A program made the position numbers and the translations under genes. The notes under the pieces were generated by a model. It was not told where the DNA came from. It searched no databases and saw only the letters and a list, made by a program, of their open reading frames with translations. Below, piece after piece: positions 28,686 to 38,000 of a DNA stretch of 64,000 bases (positions within the stretch are counted from its first letter, which is position 1; every line of letters begins with the position of its first letter). Source of the DNA: G051903925 sp051903925 (lineage in GTDB: Bacteria; Pseudomonadota; Alphaproteobacteria; Zavarziniales; Zavarziniaceae); NCBI RefSeq assembly GCF_051903925.1, contig NZ_CP173678.1:2852001-2916000 (forward strand), in the 5' to 3' direction.

Positions 28686-28731
28686 GAATTGTCCAACTCC
28701 GCGCCTGATTCCGGCTGAAGTTGGACAGTCC
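28686..28731. repeat. Inverted repeat at the end of the prophage late operon
   Basis: TGTCCAACT (28690-28698) is inverted as AGTTGGACA (28719-28727); the flanking GGA/TCC extends the stem with a bulge. It lies 14 bases past the last leftward phage gene, where a late terminator is expected. No T-run. Integrase or excisionase arm-site function is the alternative. Confidence 0.5.
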
Positions 28732-28744
28732 TGCACCCCCGCCT

Positions 28745-28921
28745 TCAGCCCTGTCGGCTGGGGAAGTAGACGCTGGCCGCCGTCACCGCGGCGCTCAGGA
28801 AGTAGGCCAGCAGGTAGCCCCACCAGGGCGTCTCCGGCGGCAGGGTGAGGGGGGCGGTGACGCCGATCGACAGGCCCGAGACGGAGCCCGCAACCGACTT
28901 GGCAACGTCGCCGCGGGTCAT
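28745..28921 (-). CDS. Small membrane protein, candidate holin
   Basis: 58 residues with one clear hydrophobic span (WWGYLLAYFLSAAVTAASVYF) and a weaker one before it. It overlaps the upstream endolysin gene by four bases. Size, membrane character and place in the lysis cluster fit a phage holin; there is no family-specific motif, so this is inferred from context. Confidence 0.6.
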   Translation of the reverse strand: MTRGDVAKSVAGSVSGLSIGVTAPLTLPPETPWWGYLLAYFLSAAVTAASVYFPSRQG

Positions 28922-29430
28922 GCCGCCACCGCCTCGGCCGCGACCGGCTCCAGCACGCAGGCACCATCCCAGCGCCGGCCCGCGACCTGGTGGCGGATCG
29001 TGCCGGTGGACGTCGAGTGCGCCTCGACCGTCCCGCCCTTGCCGTTGCTGATCGCGACATGGCCCATCCGCCCCTCGCGTGGCGCGCGCACCAGGAAGGC
29101 GCCAGGGGTTTCCATCGCCTCCTCGATCGAGATGCGGCGCAGGCCCGGCCGACCCTTGCGCACGTCGGCCCACCAGCCCCCCGAATAGGGCTCGGCCCGG
29201 CGCACGGCGACGTCGTTGCTGACGCAGCCGTACAGCCGCCCCGTCGCCTGGAATGCCGCCCAGCTGGCGAACTCGGCGCAGTCCCAGGGACCGTCCCAAT
29301 TCTTGTCGTCCAGGGGCACGTCGGCCCCCAGCACATAGGCCTGGTCCAGGCGGCTCTCGGCCGCCGCCAGGATCGCGGCACCGATCGCGGCGGCGCTGGC
29401 TGGCCCCGCCTTCCTGCCCTTAGGTTCCAT
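28918..29430 (-). CDS. Endolysin-like cysteine peptidase (NlpC/P60- or CHAP-type)
   Basis: 170 residues. A catalytic-type Cys51 in WDCAEFASW and a later His in MGHVAISNGKGG give the order and spacing of NlpC/P60 and CHAP amidases or endopeptidases that cleave peptidoglycan peptides. There is no signal peptide, consistent with release through a holin. The neighbouring small membrane protein and coiled-coil protein complete a lysis cassette. The exact bond cut is unknown. Confidence 0.75.
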   Translation of the reverse strand: MEPKGRKAGPASAAAIGAAILAAAESRLDQAYVLGADVPLDDKNWDGPWDCAEFASWAAFQATGRLYGCVSNDVAVRRAEPYSGGWWADVRKGRPGLRRISIEEAMETPGAFLVRAPREGRMGHVAISNGKGGTVEAHSTSTGTIRHQVAGRRWDGACVLEPVAAEAVAA

Positions 29431-29785
29431 CCTTGTCGTCCTCGCGTCTGCGGCGGAGGCCCCGGACCTCGGCCTTCAGTTCATCCAGCCCACGCATGAT
29501 GCGAGCCTCCAGGCGTTCGGCCTGGGCGCTCGGGAAGTAGGTTTCGGCGACCTTCAGGTTGATGGCCTGCAGGGCGTCCATGATCCGGCCATGGCGGGTG
29601 TTCGCCTGGTCCGTCATCTCGGCCAGCCGGCCCGACACCTGCGTCTGCAGGGCGTCGAGCCGGTCATCGAACTCGCTGAGCCTGGCGTCCGTCCGCTTCT
29701 CGCTGTGTCGGAGAGCGGCGAACATCCCGCCCGCCACGGCCACCAGCACGGTCACGGCGATCGACGCCAGCGCCTCCGGGCTCAT
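29420..29785 (-). CDS. Membrane-anchored coiled-coil protein, possible spanin or holin
   Basis: 121 residues: an N-terminal membrane span (ALASIAVTVLVAVAGGMFAAL) followed by a charged coiled coil. This architecture fits an inner-membrane spanin subunit or a T7 gp18-like lysis accessory protein. It overlaps both neighbours by a few bases. No lipobox partner was found nested in it, so the spanin call is tentative. Confidence 0.6.
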   Translation of the reverse strand: MSPEALASIAVTVLVAVAGGMFAALRHSEKRTDARLSEFDDRLDALQTQVSGRLAEMTDQANTRHGRIMDALQAINLKVAETYFPSAQAERLEARIMRGLDELKAEVRGLRRRREDDKDGT

Positions 29786-30474
29786 GGCGCGGCCGCGCCC
29801 AGCTGGGCCTTCAGTGCCGCACGGCGAGCCTGCAGGACGGCGATGGCCGGCTCGATATCGTCCAGCTCCGCCTGCGCCATCACCGCGCCGAACACCTCGG
29901 CCAGGCTGGTCAGCTCCGCTCCCAGGTTCTCGCGCACGAAGGCCGCGAAGTCAGGCCGCGTCATCACCGTCGACCATGCGCCGTTGACAAAGTCGACGGT
30001 CCTGCGGGCCTCGGCCAGCTGCTGCTCGGTCGCGGCTACCGTCGCCTCGGCGTCTTCCGCCGCGCGCGCAGCCCGCTCCTCCGCGCGCGCGGCCGCATCC
30101 TCGGCTGTGGCGATCGCCGCTTCGGCCTGGGACCAGGCGCTCTGCACCCGGGCCTCGGCCGCCTCACGCGCAGCTGCGATCTCCGACCCGGCCGTGGCCT
30201 GGGCCGCCCGGACCTGCTCAGCCGCCTGGGCCTCGGCCTCGGCGATCGCCGCCTGGGCGCTGGCCTGCATCTCGGCAATCCGCGCCTCGGCCCGCTCGAG
30301 GACCCCGCGCGCCTGCGCCACTGCCGCGTCGACCTTGGCGAGCGCATCCTTGACGATCTCCTGCGCCAGGAGTTCGTCCGCGTTGCGCGCCGGGATCCGG
30401 TGCGGCAGGCCGTCGACCAGCCAGACCCCGAACAGGGTCCCCGCCGCATCGCGTTCTGAATTCAGGAACTGCAT
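29782..30474 (-). CDS. Ala/Glu-rich coiled-coil phage protein
   Basis: 230 residues. The N-terminal 40 (MQFLNSERDAAGTLFGVWLVDG) look globular; residues about 45-170 are an almost continuous Ala/Glu/Arg coiled coil. It follows the tail fibre gene and precedes the lysis genes. It may be a tail-fibre accessory or assembly protein; no family recognised. Confidence 0.65.
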   Translation of the reverse strand: MQFLNSERDAAGTLFGVWLVDGLPHRIPARNADELLAQEIVKDALAKVDAAVAQARGVLERAEARIAEMQASAQAAIAEAEAQAAEQVRAAQATAGSEIAAAREAAEARVQSAWSQAEAAIATAEDAAARAEERAARAAEDAEATVAATEQQLAEARRTVDFVNGAWSTVMTRPDFAAFVRENLGAELTSLAEVFGAVMAQAELDDIEPAIAVLQARRAALKAQLGAAAP

Positions 30475-30483
30475 GGCTGGCCC

Positions 30484-32442
30484 CTAAGTCTGGTAGGCGA
30501 AGAAGACGCGCATCTCGGTGGCGGCCGCGAAGGCGGTGTCGTCCACCGTGGCGAAGGAACTGTCGGTCGTGGCGAACAGGCTCAGGGTTGTGCCGCTGGC
30601 GCCGGGCAGGCCGAACACGCCGCGCCAGCCGGCAACCCAGGTAAGCCGCTGCGTCCAGGCCGGCACGGGAGAACGCCGCGACGTCGCCGTCACCGTGTAG
30701 GGCAGGCCGGTAATCGTCGCTGCTCCGGTGGCGCTGCCCTTCGAGGACAAAAGGAAGACGCCCAGTCCGATCACGATGTTGGCGAACCGGACCGCGACCC
30801 CGTCGCGCGACGTGTAGGTGATGCCGGTGTTTGCACCGCCGAAGTTGAGGTCGGGTGTCCAGCCCGTGACGTTGAAGTCGATCGAATCGACGCTGCCGGC
30901 GCCGGTCAGGCGGATGAGCTTGTCCGCCGCCCAGGTCAGGGCGTTGATCGCGGCCAGCTTGGTGTCCAGTCCCACGGTCGGCGCGCCCGCCACGCCGTCG
31001 CCGTTGCTGACCGTCAGGCCGCTGCCCACCGCCAGCGCCCGGGTCAGCCAGGTATCCAGCGCCGACCGCACCGCCAGCCCCGTCGTGCCCAGGCCTTCGA
31101 GGGCGGCCAGGTCGTTGGCCAGGGCCAGCGTCGGATCGCCGGCGATGCCGGCCGGGTTCGCGATCGTGATGCCGGCGGCGGGCGCCACGATCTGCCGCTG
31201 GGCCCAGGCGTTCGCCCCCGTACGCGCGGCCAGTCCGGTCGCGGCCAGCGCCTCCAGCGCCGCCAGGTCGTCGGCCAGCGCCAGGGTGGGGTCGCCGGCG
31301 ATGCCGGCCGGGTTCGTGACCGTGATGCCGGCGGCAGGCGCCACGATCTGCCGCTGCGCCCAGGCGTTCGCCCCCGTACGCGCGGCAAGCCCCGTCGCGG
31401 CCAGCGCCTCCAGCGCCGCCAGGTCGTCGGCCAGCGCCAGCGTGGGATTGCCGGCGGCGCCCGTCGGGTTGCTGATCGTGATCCCCGCCGCCGGCGCCGT
31501 CAGCGTGCGCTGCGCGAAGGCGTTCGCCCCCGTCCGCGCCAGCATGCCCGCCGTCGCCGACAGGCCGGCCAGCGCCGTCAGGTCGGCATCGGCCGGCTGC
31601 CCGCCCAGCGCGGCGAGCGCGGCCCCGGCGCTGGTCTGGCCGGTGCCGCCGCTGGCGATCGGCAGGGCAGAGGCGAGGTTCTGGATGTTGGCGCCCTGGA
31701 TGAAGCCGCCCGAAATGTCGACGTTGCCGGCGTCCTGTTGGGCCATGGTGCCCAGCTCGAGCAGGCCGCGCCCCTCGGCTGCGTCCTCCGCCGCCAGCAT
31801 GGCCTCGCCGAACGCGCCGCTGTCCAGCAGGGCCCAGGCATCGTCGCCGGCCCGCTTCGCGACGCCCACGCCCACCAGGCCCTCGAGCGCGACCAGGTCC
31901 GGCGTCGGCGCCTCCGGATCGGGGAAGCTCACGGCCAGCTGGTCGAGGAAGCCGGGCGTCGCGATCGTCGTCGTGATCGGCTGGCCATCCGCGTCCCACG
32001 CGGCGACGCGGTTGGCGCGGCCGCCGGCGGCGGGCAGGGTCAGGTCGATGTCGGGATCGTCCAGGGCGGGCGCCCGCAGCACGCGGCCGACGTCGCCCTG
32101 GACCTGCTGCACCTGCATCACGACCAGGTCCAGCGCGGCCTCGGTCGTGTCGGCCGGGAACGCCCCGCCGTCGACCAGGTCGGTCCCCTGCAGGATCGGC
32201 ACCACGCGCTCGATCAGCACGATGTCATCGACGGGCAGCGGATCGCTGAACACGACGGCGCCGTCGCCCGCTGTCCAGGCCGGCGTCGGATAGATCTCGT
32301 AGTCGCTGCCGCCCGTCGGCGGCGGATGGGCGACCGTCACCTGCAGGTGGGCGACGTCGACCAGCGCGAAGCTGAAGGGGAACTCGGTCGACACCCCGTC
32401 GCCGACATGGCGGGCGGGCGCATAGCTGGCATTGACGGTCAT
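30484..32442 (-). CDS. Tail fibre protein with T7-type N-terminal domain
   Basis: 652 residues. The first 125 residues (GVSTEFPFSFALVDVAHLQV, SDPLPVDDIVLIERVVP, then TTEAALDLVVMQVQQVQGD) resemble the N-terminal virion-attachment domain of T7 gp17-like fibres. Residues 288-491 are about four tandem 52-residue repeats. The C-terminal 150 residues, without family similarity, would be the receptor-binding tip. It is the expected host-range protein at the end of the structural operon. Confidence 0.82.
   Translation of the reverse strand: MTVNASYAPARHVGDGVSTEFPFSFALVDVAHLQVTVAHPPPTGGSDYEIYPTPAWTAGDGAVVFSDPLPVDDIVLIERVVPILQGTDLVDGGAFPADTTEAALDLVVMQVQQVQGDVGRVLRAPALDDPDIDLTLPAAGGRANRVAAWDADGQPITTTIATPGFLDQLAVSFPDPEAPTPDLVALEGLVGVGVAKRAGDDAWALLDSGAFGEAMLAAEDAAEGRGLLELGTMAQQDAGNVDISGGFIQGANIQNLASALPIASGGTGQTSAGAALAALGGQPADADLTALAGLSATAGMLARTGANAFAQRTLTAPAAGITISNPTGAAGNPTLALADDLAALEALAATGLAARTGANAWAQRQIVAPAAGITVTNPAGIAGDPTLALADDLAALEALAATGLAARTGANAWAQRQIVAPAAGITIANPAGIAGDPTLALANDLAALEGLGTTGLAVRSALDTWLTRALAVGSGLTVSNGDGVAGAPTVGLDTKLAAINALTWAADKLIRLTGAGSVDSIDFNVTGWTPDLNFGGANTGITYTSRDGVAVRFANIVIGLGVFLLSSKGSATGAATITGLPYTVTATSRRSPVPAWTQRLTWVAGWRGVFGLPGASGTTLSLFATTDSSFATVDDTAFAAATEMRVFFAYQT
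30970..31580 (-). repeat. Tandem 52-codon repeats in the tail fibre gene
   Basis: Units of 156 bp encode LARTGANAxAQR, APAAGITxxNPxGxAGxPTL and ALADDLAALEAL blocks. The two central copies (31282-31437 and 31126-31281) are nearly identical in DNA and protein; the outer two are diverged. Such arrays build fibre shafts and can expand or contract by recombination. Confidence 0.85.
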
Positions 32443-32451
32443 CGCACGCCC

Positions 32452-35007
32452 TCAGAAGCCGCCGCGCGGGATGGCGCGCGACGGGGGAAATAGGAACGTC
32501 TGGTTGTTTTCCTTCGCGATCCGCCGTTCCAGGCGCCGCAGGTAGCCGGGCGAGGACGCCTCCTGCAGCCGGTACAGGATCAGGTAGTCGAGTGCGGCGC
32601 GCGTGTAGAACAGGTTGACGAGCGGCACCGCGTTGACGCCGAAGCGAATGGCGTTCGCGCCCAGGTCCTGCCCGTCGCGGGCGGCCGAGAGAAGGCCGGC
32701 CAGGCTGTCGGCCGTGCCCAGCCAGGGGCCCGCCAGCGTGCCGGCCAGCGAGCCACCGAAGCGGCTGTACTGGCCGAACAGGAAGTCGCCGTAGATGCCG
32801 GCGCCGCCGCCCTGGATGAAGGCGGCCGTCCAGGTTGTCCAGTTCGCGGGATCGCGCGGCGTGCGGCCCCGCGACATCTCTTTCGCCGACTGCGAGACAT
32901 AGCCCAGCAGGGTCGTGCCCACGATCAGCGTCGCCAGGCCGCCCACGTCCGGCCGGATCTTCCCGCCCGTGCCGCCGCGATACAGCTCGCGCGCGACATG
33001 CCGCTGGATGTAGGTCGTGGGATAGGCCTTCAGCTGGGTGATGAAGCGGACCGCCTCGCCCCACATCGTGCCCGGCCGGGACAGGCCCTGCAGCCGGGCC
33101 CGCGTGCGGGCGGTCGGGTCCGTCACCGCCGACCGGACCTGGTCCGCGAAGTAGGTTGCCAGCGATGTCTCGAGCTCGTCGCGGCCGCGCGTCACCGCCA
33201 GGGCGCGCGCCTGGGGGTTCTTCGACCGTGGCCGGACATAGGCCAGCATGTCGGCGTCGGAGATCCCCCGGACGATTTCCGGCGTCAGGTAGAGCCGGCC
33301 ATCCTCGGCCCGGCGCAGGGCGCGCGCCTGGCCAGAGATCAGGGTCCAGGCCTCGGCCGAGATGCCGTAGCGGCTCAGGCCCTCGCGCGTGAAGTCGTCC
33401 AGGTGCTGCCAGCCGGTCCCCAGCCTGGCCCCCAGGTGATGCGACAGCATCAGGCCGACGCCGGTCTTCTGCGCCGTCGTCCACCAGTTCATCAGGTTCA
33501 GGCGGAAGAACAGGTCCAGGCTGCGCGACATCACGCCCGGCAGACCGTCCTCCGCCCGGAACGCCTGGGCGATCGCGCCGACCGTGCCGTCGATCCCTGC
33601 GCCGATCAGGTCGGCCACCTCCCGCCGCGCACTGTCGTCCGGCAGCCGGGCCGCAAGGTCGGTCAGGCCGCCGGCCGCGGCGCTCAACGGGTTGATCCCG
33701 GCATGGCGCAGGCTGGCCGCCCGCACCGCGATGTCGGGCAGGGCGGACAGGACCACGCCGCCCAGCTTGGTGATCGAGATCCACGCCCGCGTCACCTGGC
33801 CCACCTTGGCCAGGCCGATGCTGTCGGGAATGCGGGTGGTGCCGTCGACCTGCTGGAACAGCGCGACCGCGAAATCGCCGCCGACGCGGGCGGCCTCGAC
33901 CACGTCGGCGCGGGCCTTCAGCCGCTCGACGTCGGCGTCGAACGCCGCGCGCGGGCTGGTTCCGAAGGTGCGCATCAGCGCCGTGTTCTGCGCCGCGCGC
34001 TCCAGGCCGCCGATCGCGGCGTCCAGCACGCCGCCCCGCCCGAACTGGCGGTGATAGCCCAGCCAGTCGTCGGCAGACCGAAAGTGCAGCACGCGGTGCT
34101 GCGACGCCTTGCGGGCCAGCGAGCCGGAGCCGTAGGCCTTCAGGACCGGATCCTCGGCGCCGGCGGACTTCAGGTGCTGCCCGGTCGACAGGCCCCGCCA
34201 GACCGCCTCCAGGAAGCGGGTGCGGTCTGCCGCCGTCATCGGCCCCTCATCGGTCGCGAAGGTGTCGTCCGTCAGGCGCGGCTCGATCGCGGCCCGCCAG
34301 GCGGCGAAGCCCGCGTCCCGCACTTTCAGCAGGTCGTGGCTCTGCCGCACGACATAGCCGGGCAGCTTGTTGATCCAGGCGCCGGCCCGGTTCTGCAGGA
34401 CGCGCGCCGCCTCCTGGGCCGTGTGGATCGCCTGGGCGATCTGCTTCGCCTGGGCGTTGCCCGTGTCGCGCCCGCCGGTGTCGTCGGTCAGGCGCCACAG
34501 CTCGTTCGCGACATCGTCCTCAAGCTCGGGATGGCGCGCGCGCCCCCAGATGTCGGGCATCAGCAGGCCCAGAACGCCGTCCCGGCGCAGCTGCGACAGC
34601 ATCGGCCCGATCAGGCGGAAGCGGATGCCCTGCATCTCGGCGTCGACAGAGCGGGCGACGCCCGGCCCGCTCTCCTCGCTGCCGGCGATCAGCGTGCGCA
34701 GGGCCCAGCCCTCGCGGCCCTTGTGCTGGGCATAGAAGTCGTCGCGGCGCAGCCTTGCGCGCTCGTTCACCAGTGCGGTGCGGCGCTGCAGCAGGGCCTC
34801 CATCCGCTGCTCGCCCATCAGGCTGGCGGCCGCCTGGGCCAGCGCCTCGGGATCGCTGATCAGGGCCTCGTCGCGCAGCCGGCGGCGGCGCCGTTCCAGC
34901 GCATCGACCATGGCCACCATCTCGGCGTCGGTCAGGTGTCCGCCGGCGGCGGCGCGCATCTGCGCCTGGCACTCGTCGGGCAGGCGCGTGGGGCGGGTCG
35001 AGCTCAT
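32452..35007 (-). CDS. Large internal virion/ejection-type protein
   Basis: 851 residues. Its N-terminal third is charged and helical (TDAEMVAMVDALERRRRRLRDE), the middle contains alternating amphipathic helices, and hydrophobic segments lie near residues 690-770 (LATLIVGTTLLGYV; FGGSLAGTLAGPWLG). No catalytic motif is recognised. Its place between a transglycosylase-containing virion protein and the tail fibre matches the T7 gp16 position, so injection with the DNA is likely but inferred. The start overlaps the upstream stop (ATGA), and AGGGGG precedes it. Confidence 0.7.
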   Translation of the reverse strand: MSSTRPTRLPDECQAQMRAAAGGHLTDAEMVAMVDALERRRRRLRDEALISDPEALAQAAASLMGEQRMEALLQRRTALVNERARLRRDDFYAQHKGREGWALRTLIAGSEESGPGVARSVDAEMQGIRFRLIGPMLSQLRRDGVLGLLMPDIWGRARHPELEDDVANELWRLTDDTGGRDTGNAQAKQIAQAIHTAQEAARVLQNRAGAWINKLPGYVVRQSHDLLKVRDAGFAAWRAAIEPRLTDDTFATDEGPMTAADRTRFLEAVWRGLSTGQHLKSAGAEDPVLKAYGSGSLARKASQHRVLHFRSADDWLGYHRQFGRGGVLDAAIGGLERAAQNTALMRTFGTSPRAAFDADVERLKARADVVEAARVGGDFAVALFQQVDGTTRIPDSIGLAKVGQVTRAWISITKLGGVVLSALPDIAVRAASLRHAGINPLSAAAGGLTDLAARLPDDSARREVADLIGAGIDGTVGAIAQAFRAEDGLPGVMSRSLDLFFRLNLMNWWTTAQKTGVGLMLSHHLGARLGTGWQHLDDFTREGLSRYGISAEAWTLISGQARALRRAEDGRLYLTPEIVRGISDADMLAYVRPRSKNPQARALAVTRGRDELETSLATYFADQVRSAVTDPTARTRARLQGLSRPGTMWGEAVRFITQLKAYPTTYIQRHVARELYRGGTGGKIRPDVGGLATLIVGTTLLGYVSQSAKEMSRGRTPRDPANWTTWTAAFIQGGGAGIYGDFLFGQYSRFGGSLAGTLAGPWLGTADSLAGLLSAARDGQDLGANAIRFGVNAVPLVNLFYTRAALDYLILYRLQEASSPGYLRRLERRIAKENNQTFLFPPSRAIPRGGF

Positions 35008-38000
35008 GCCGCGCCCCCTGGGGCACGCGGCAACAGGCAGGCAGCGGCGGCACTCAGCGCCGCATCGGCCGCACCGGCCTTGTCGTCTGCCGCCTTGATC
35101 GCATCGAGGGCGTCCTGCACGCCCGGCATCTCGCCTGCCTCGGCGCGCAGGCTGGCCTCGATCGCGGCGATGTCCGCCTCGAGCTCGCGCAGTTCGTCGA
35201 GCTGCGCCAGCTGCTCGAGCTGGCGATAGGCCTCGGGTGCTTCCGGGTCGGGCGGCGGCCCTACTCGGCCGCCTGGGTCTCCGGCGCCGCGCCCTGCTGG
35301 GCCAGCCAGGCGCGGTAGCCGATCCGTTCCTGTCCCGCCATCTCCCGGGCGCGCATCGCCGCCTGGTAGCGCCTGCGCCGCGCCGCCTCGTCCGCCGGAA
35401 CCTGCGGGTCCAGGTCCGCCATGACGGTCTCCATCTGGATCCGTTCCAGGTCCATCACGCCCTCCGGCAGGGCGCTCCAGCCCCCCGCGGTCGAGGGTGC
35501 GGGGCGCTTCACCCCGGGCGACGTTGTTGTCGGATCGCGACCAGCCATCAAAGACCTCCGCCCCGTATATGCGCCCGAAGACATCCCGCGGCAAGGATGC
35601 AACCGCCGCGACATAGTCGGGGTCGACCATGCGGCCGGTCTCGTCGAAGCGCACCAGCACCCGCCGCAGGGTCTCGGCCTCGCCCAGGTCGACCAGGTGA
35701 AGGCGGACGCTGTATCCCGCCGCGGTGGCGCGTTCGGCCAGGCGCAGGAGGGCATCGGCATCGCGGCCGACGGTGGGATAGACGATGTTGTCGCCGGCTT
35801 CGATCGCCCGGGTCAGCATCCGCGATGCGATGGCGGCGCTCTCTGCGTGAACGGCATTCGCGCCGATGCCGCCTTCGAACTCCGGCAGCTCGGCCTTGGC
35901 ATCGTCGCTGTCGACCACGCGCGCCTTGCGCCGCGCCTTCAGGGGATCGACGAAGGTGCTCTTGCCTGCCCCCGGCGGGCCCATGACGATGTCCAGGATG
36001 CGGCCGTCCTCGGGGGTGTCCCGCGCCATCAGCGCGTCCTCGACCTGCTGGCGCAGGGCCTGGCGCTCGGCCGTGTCGATCGTGTTAGTGGGCGGCATCG
36101 CGGCGCCGCGCGCCAGCGCGTCGATCAGGTCCTCGCCGGTGTCCGGATGGCGGTGCTCGCCGCGGCGCACGGTGGCCAGGACCGTCCCGTCCGGCGCCTT
36201 GAACTGCCGCGCGCCGTCTTCCGGCGGTGGCTCTGCGGCCGCCGGCGGCGCCTCGGGCGGTGGCCGTGGCGGCTCACCAGCACCCCCTGCAGCGGCCTCG
36301 GTCGTGCTGCGCTTGCCGCGCACCGCGTCCAGGACCTGGTCGGGGGTCGGCGGCGGCCCGAACAGGTCGGCCTCGCCGGCGCGGAAGCGCGCGGCCTCCT
36401 CGGCATAGGCCTCGAGCAGGTCGGCGATCTGGCCCTTGCCGCGCACGCGGGTGAAGCCTGCGTCCTGGAACAGGATCTTCAGGGCGGACGTGATCAGCGG
36501 TGCCTCGAACAGGTCCAGCTGGGCGACCAGGTCGCCCACCTTCTGGCCCTCGGCGCGCGCGCGGGCGATCACGTCGACCGCCTTCACCAGCGCGTCCGTG
36601 ATGTCGAGCTCGGCCGGCACGATCCCTTGCGCCACGGCGGCGCGCAGGCGCGCCCAGGGCAGGGCGGCCTCGCCCAGCGCATCGGCCAGGCCCTGCAGTT
36701 CGCCGGCATCGCCGGTCAGCGCCCGGATCAGCGGCGCCCAGGCATAGCCGCGCACGGCCGCCGCCAGGCGCGACCGGCCGGCGGCGTTGATCGTCCGCCC
36801 GCCCGTGGTCAGCCCGGTCATCTCGGCATCGCTGGCGATGGTGCGCAGCAGGGCGGTCGCGGCCATGGCCTGGTCGGCCGCGTCCAGGCTCCGGCCGCTC
36901 GTGGCGCGCAGGGCATCGGGCTGGCTCGCCAGCACGCCGGCATCGGCGCGGCCCTGCTCGGTCGCGTCATGGGCGGCGATCGCCGTCCGGTTCGCTTGCC
37001 TGCCCAGCCTGGCGCGGCCCTCCAGGTCCAGCGGTGTGCGGCGGACCCGCACCAGCACCGGCGCCGCCATGCCCTCGGCGTCGTACCCTTGCGCCTTCAG
37101 CCAGGCGCGATAGGCCTCGGCCTGGGCGCCGCCCATGCGGTAGGCACGGCGGATGGCCATGGTCCGGCCGTTGCCGCTCTCGACCGTGCCGTCGGCCGCG
37201 ACCAGCGGCGCGCCCTGGTCCAGGCCGGCATCGTTGCCCAGGCGGCGCGGCTCCAGGTTGGCCGCCATGTCGATGACCTGGGCCTGCATTTCCGCACGGC
37301 CGCGATCACGCGGCTGCAGCGCCTCGGGAAAGCGCGGGTCGAGCGTGAAGTCGTCGGAATGACTGGTCACCAGGTCGTCGAGCTCGACCAGGGCCAGCTG
37401 CACCTGCAGCTCCTCTCCGGTCGGCAGGAAGGCGGCCGCCGGCTCGCCGATCGGCCGCGCCGCGATCGGCTCCAGGCTCGCCTCCGCCCGCGCCGCCCGG
37501 TCGACCGCCACGGCCTCGGCGCGCGCCTGGGCCTCGGCGATCCCGCGCAGGTTGGCCTGGAACGCCGCGTCCAGGCTGGTGCCGGGAACGGGCTGGATCG
37601 GTTCGCCCGCCGCGATCTGCGCCGCCGCCTGGTCGATCGCCTGCGCCTGCACCGGGCGCGGGACGCGGGGCGGGCCGAAGGCAAGGTCGCGCACGGCGCC
37701 CGCGCCGACGTGCAGGCCGCCGCCCAGCGCCGTCCCGAACGCCAGGTTGAAGAAGCTGTCGGCCGCGCTGTAGTCCCGCTGCTCCGCGGCCGACAGGCCA
37801 TAGGCCAGCGGCTCCAGCAGGGCAGCACCGGCCAGGCCCTCGACGGCGCCGACGCCGGCCCGGATGCCGGCGCGCCGTGCCGCTCCACCGGCGGCTGCCA
37901 GCATGGCGCCATAGCGCGCCTGTCCCACGACGGGCAGGAAGCTGGCGGCCACGTTCAGCGGATCCAGCACGCTGACGCCCAGGGCGACGGCGACGGCCGC

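Noticed and set aside
30484..32442. Diversity-generating retroelement variable region, as in BPP-1
   Set aside because: No reverse transcriptase, accessory gene or template repeat is present in the window, and the fibre C-terminus shows no lectin-fold variable repeat.
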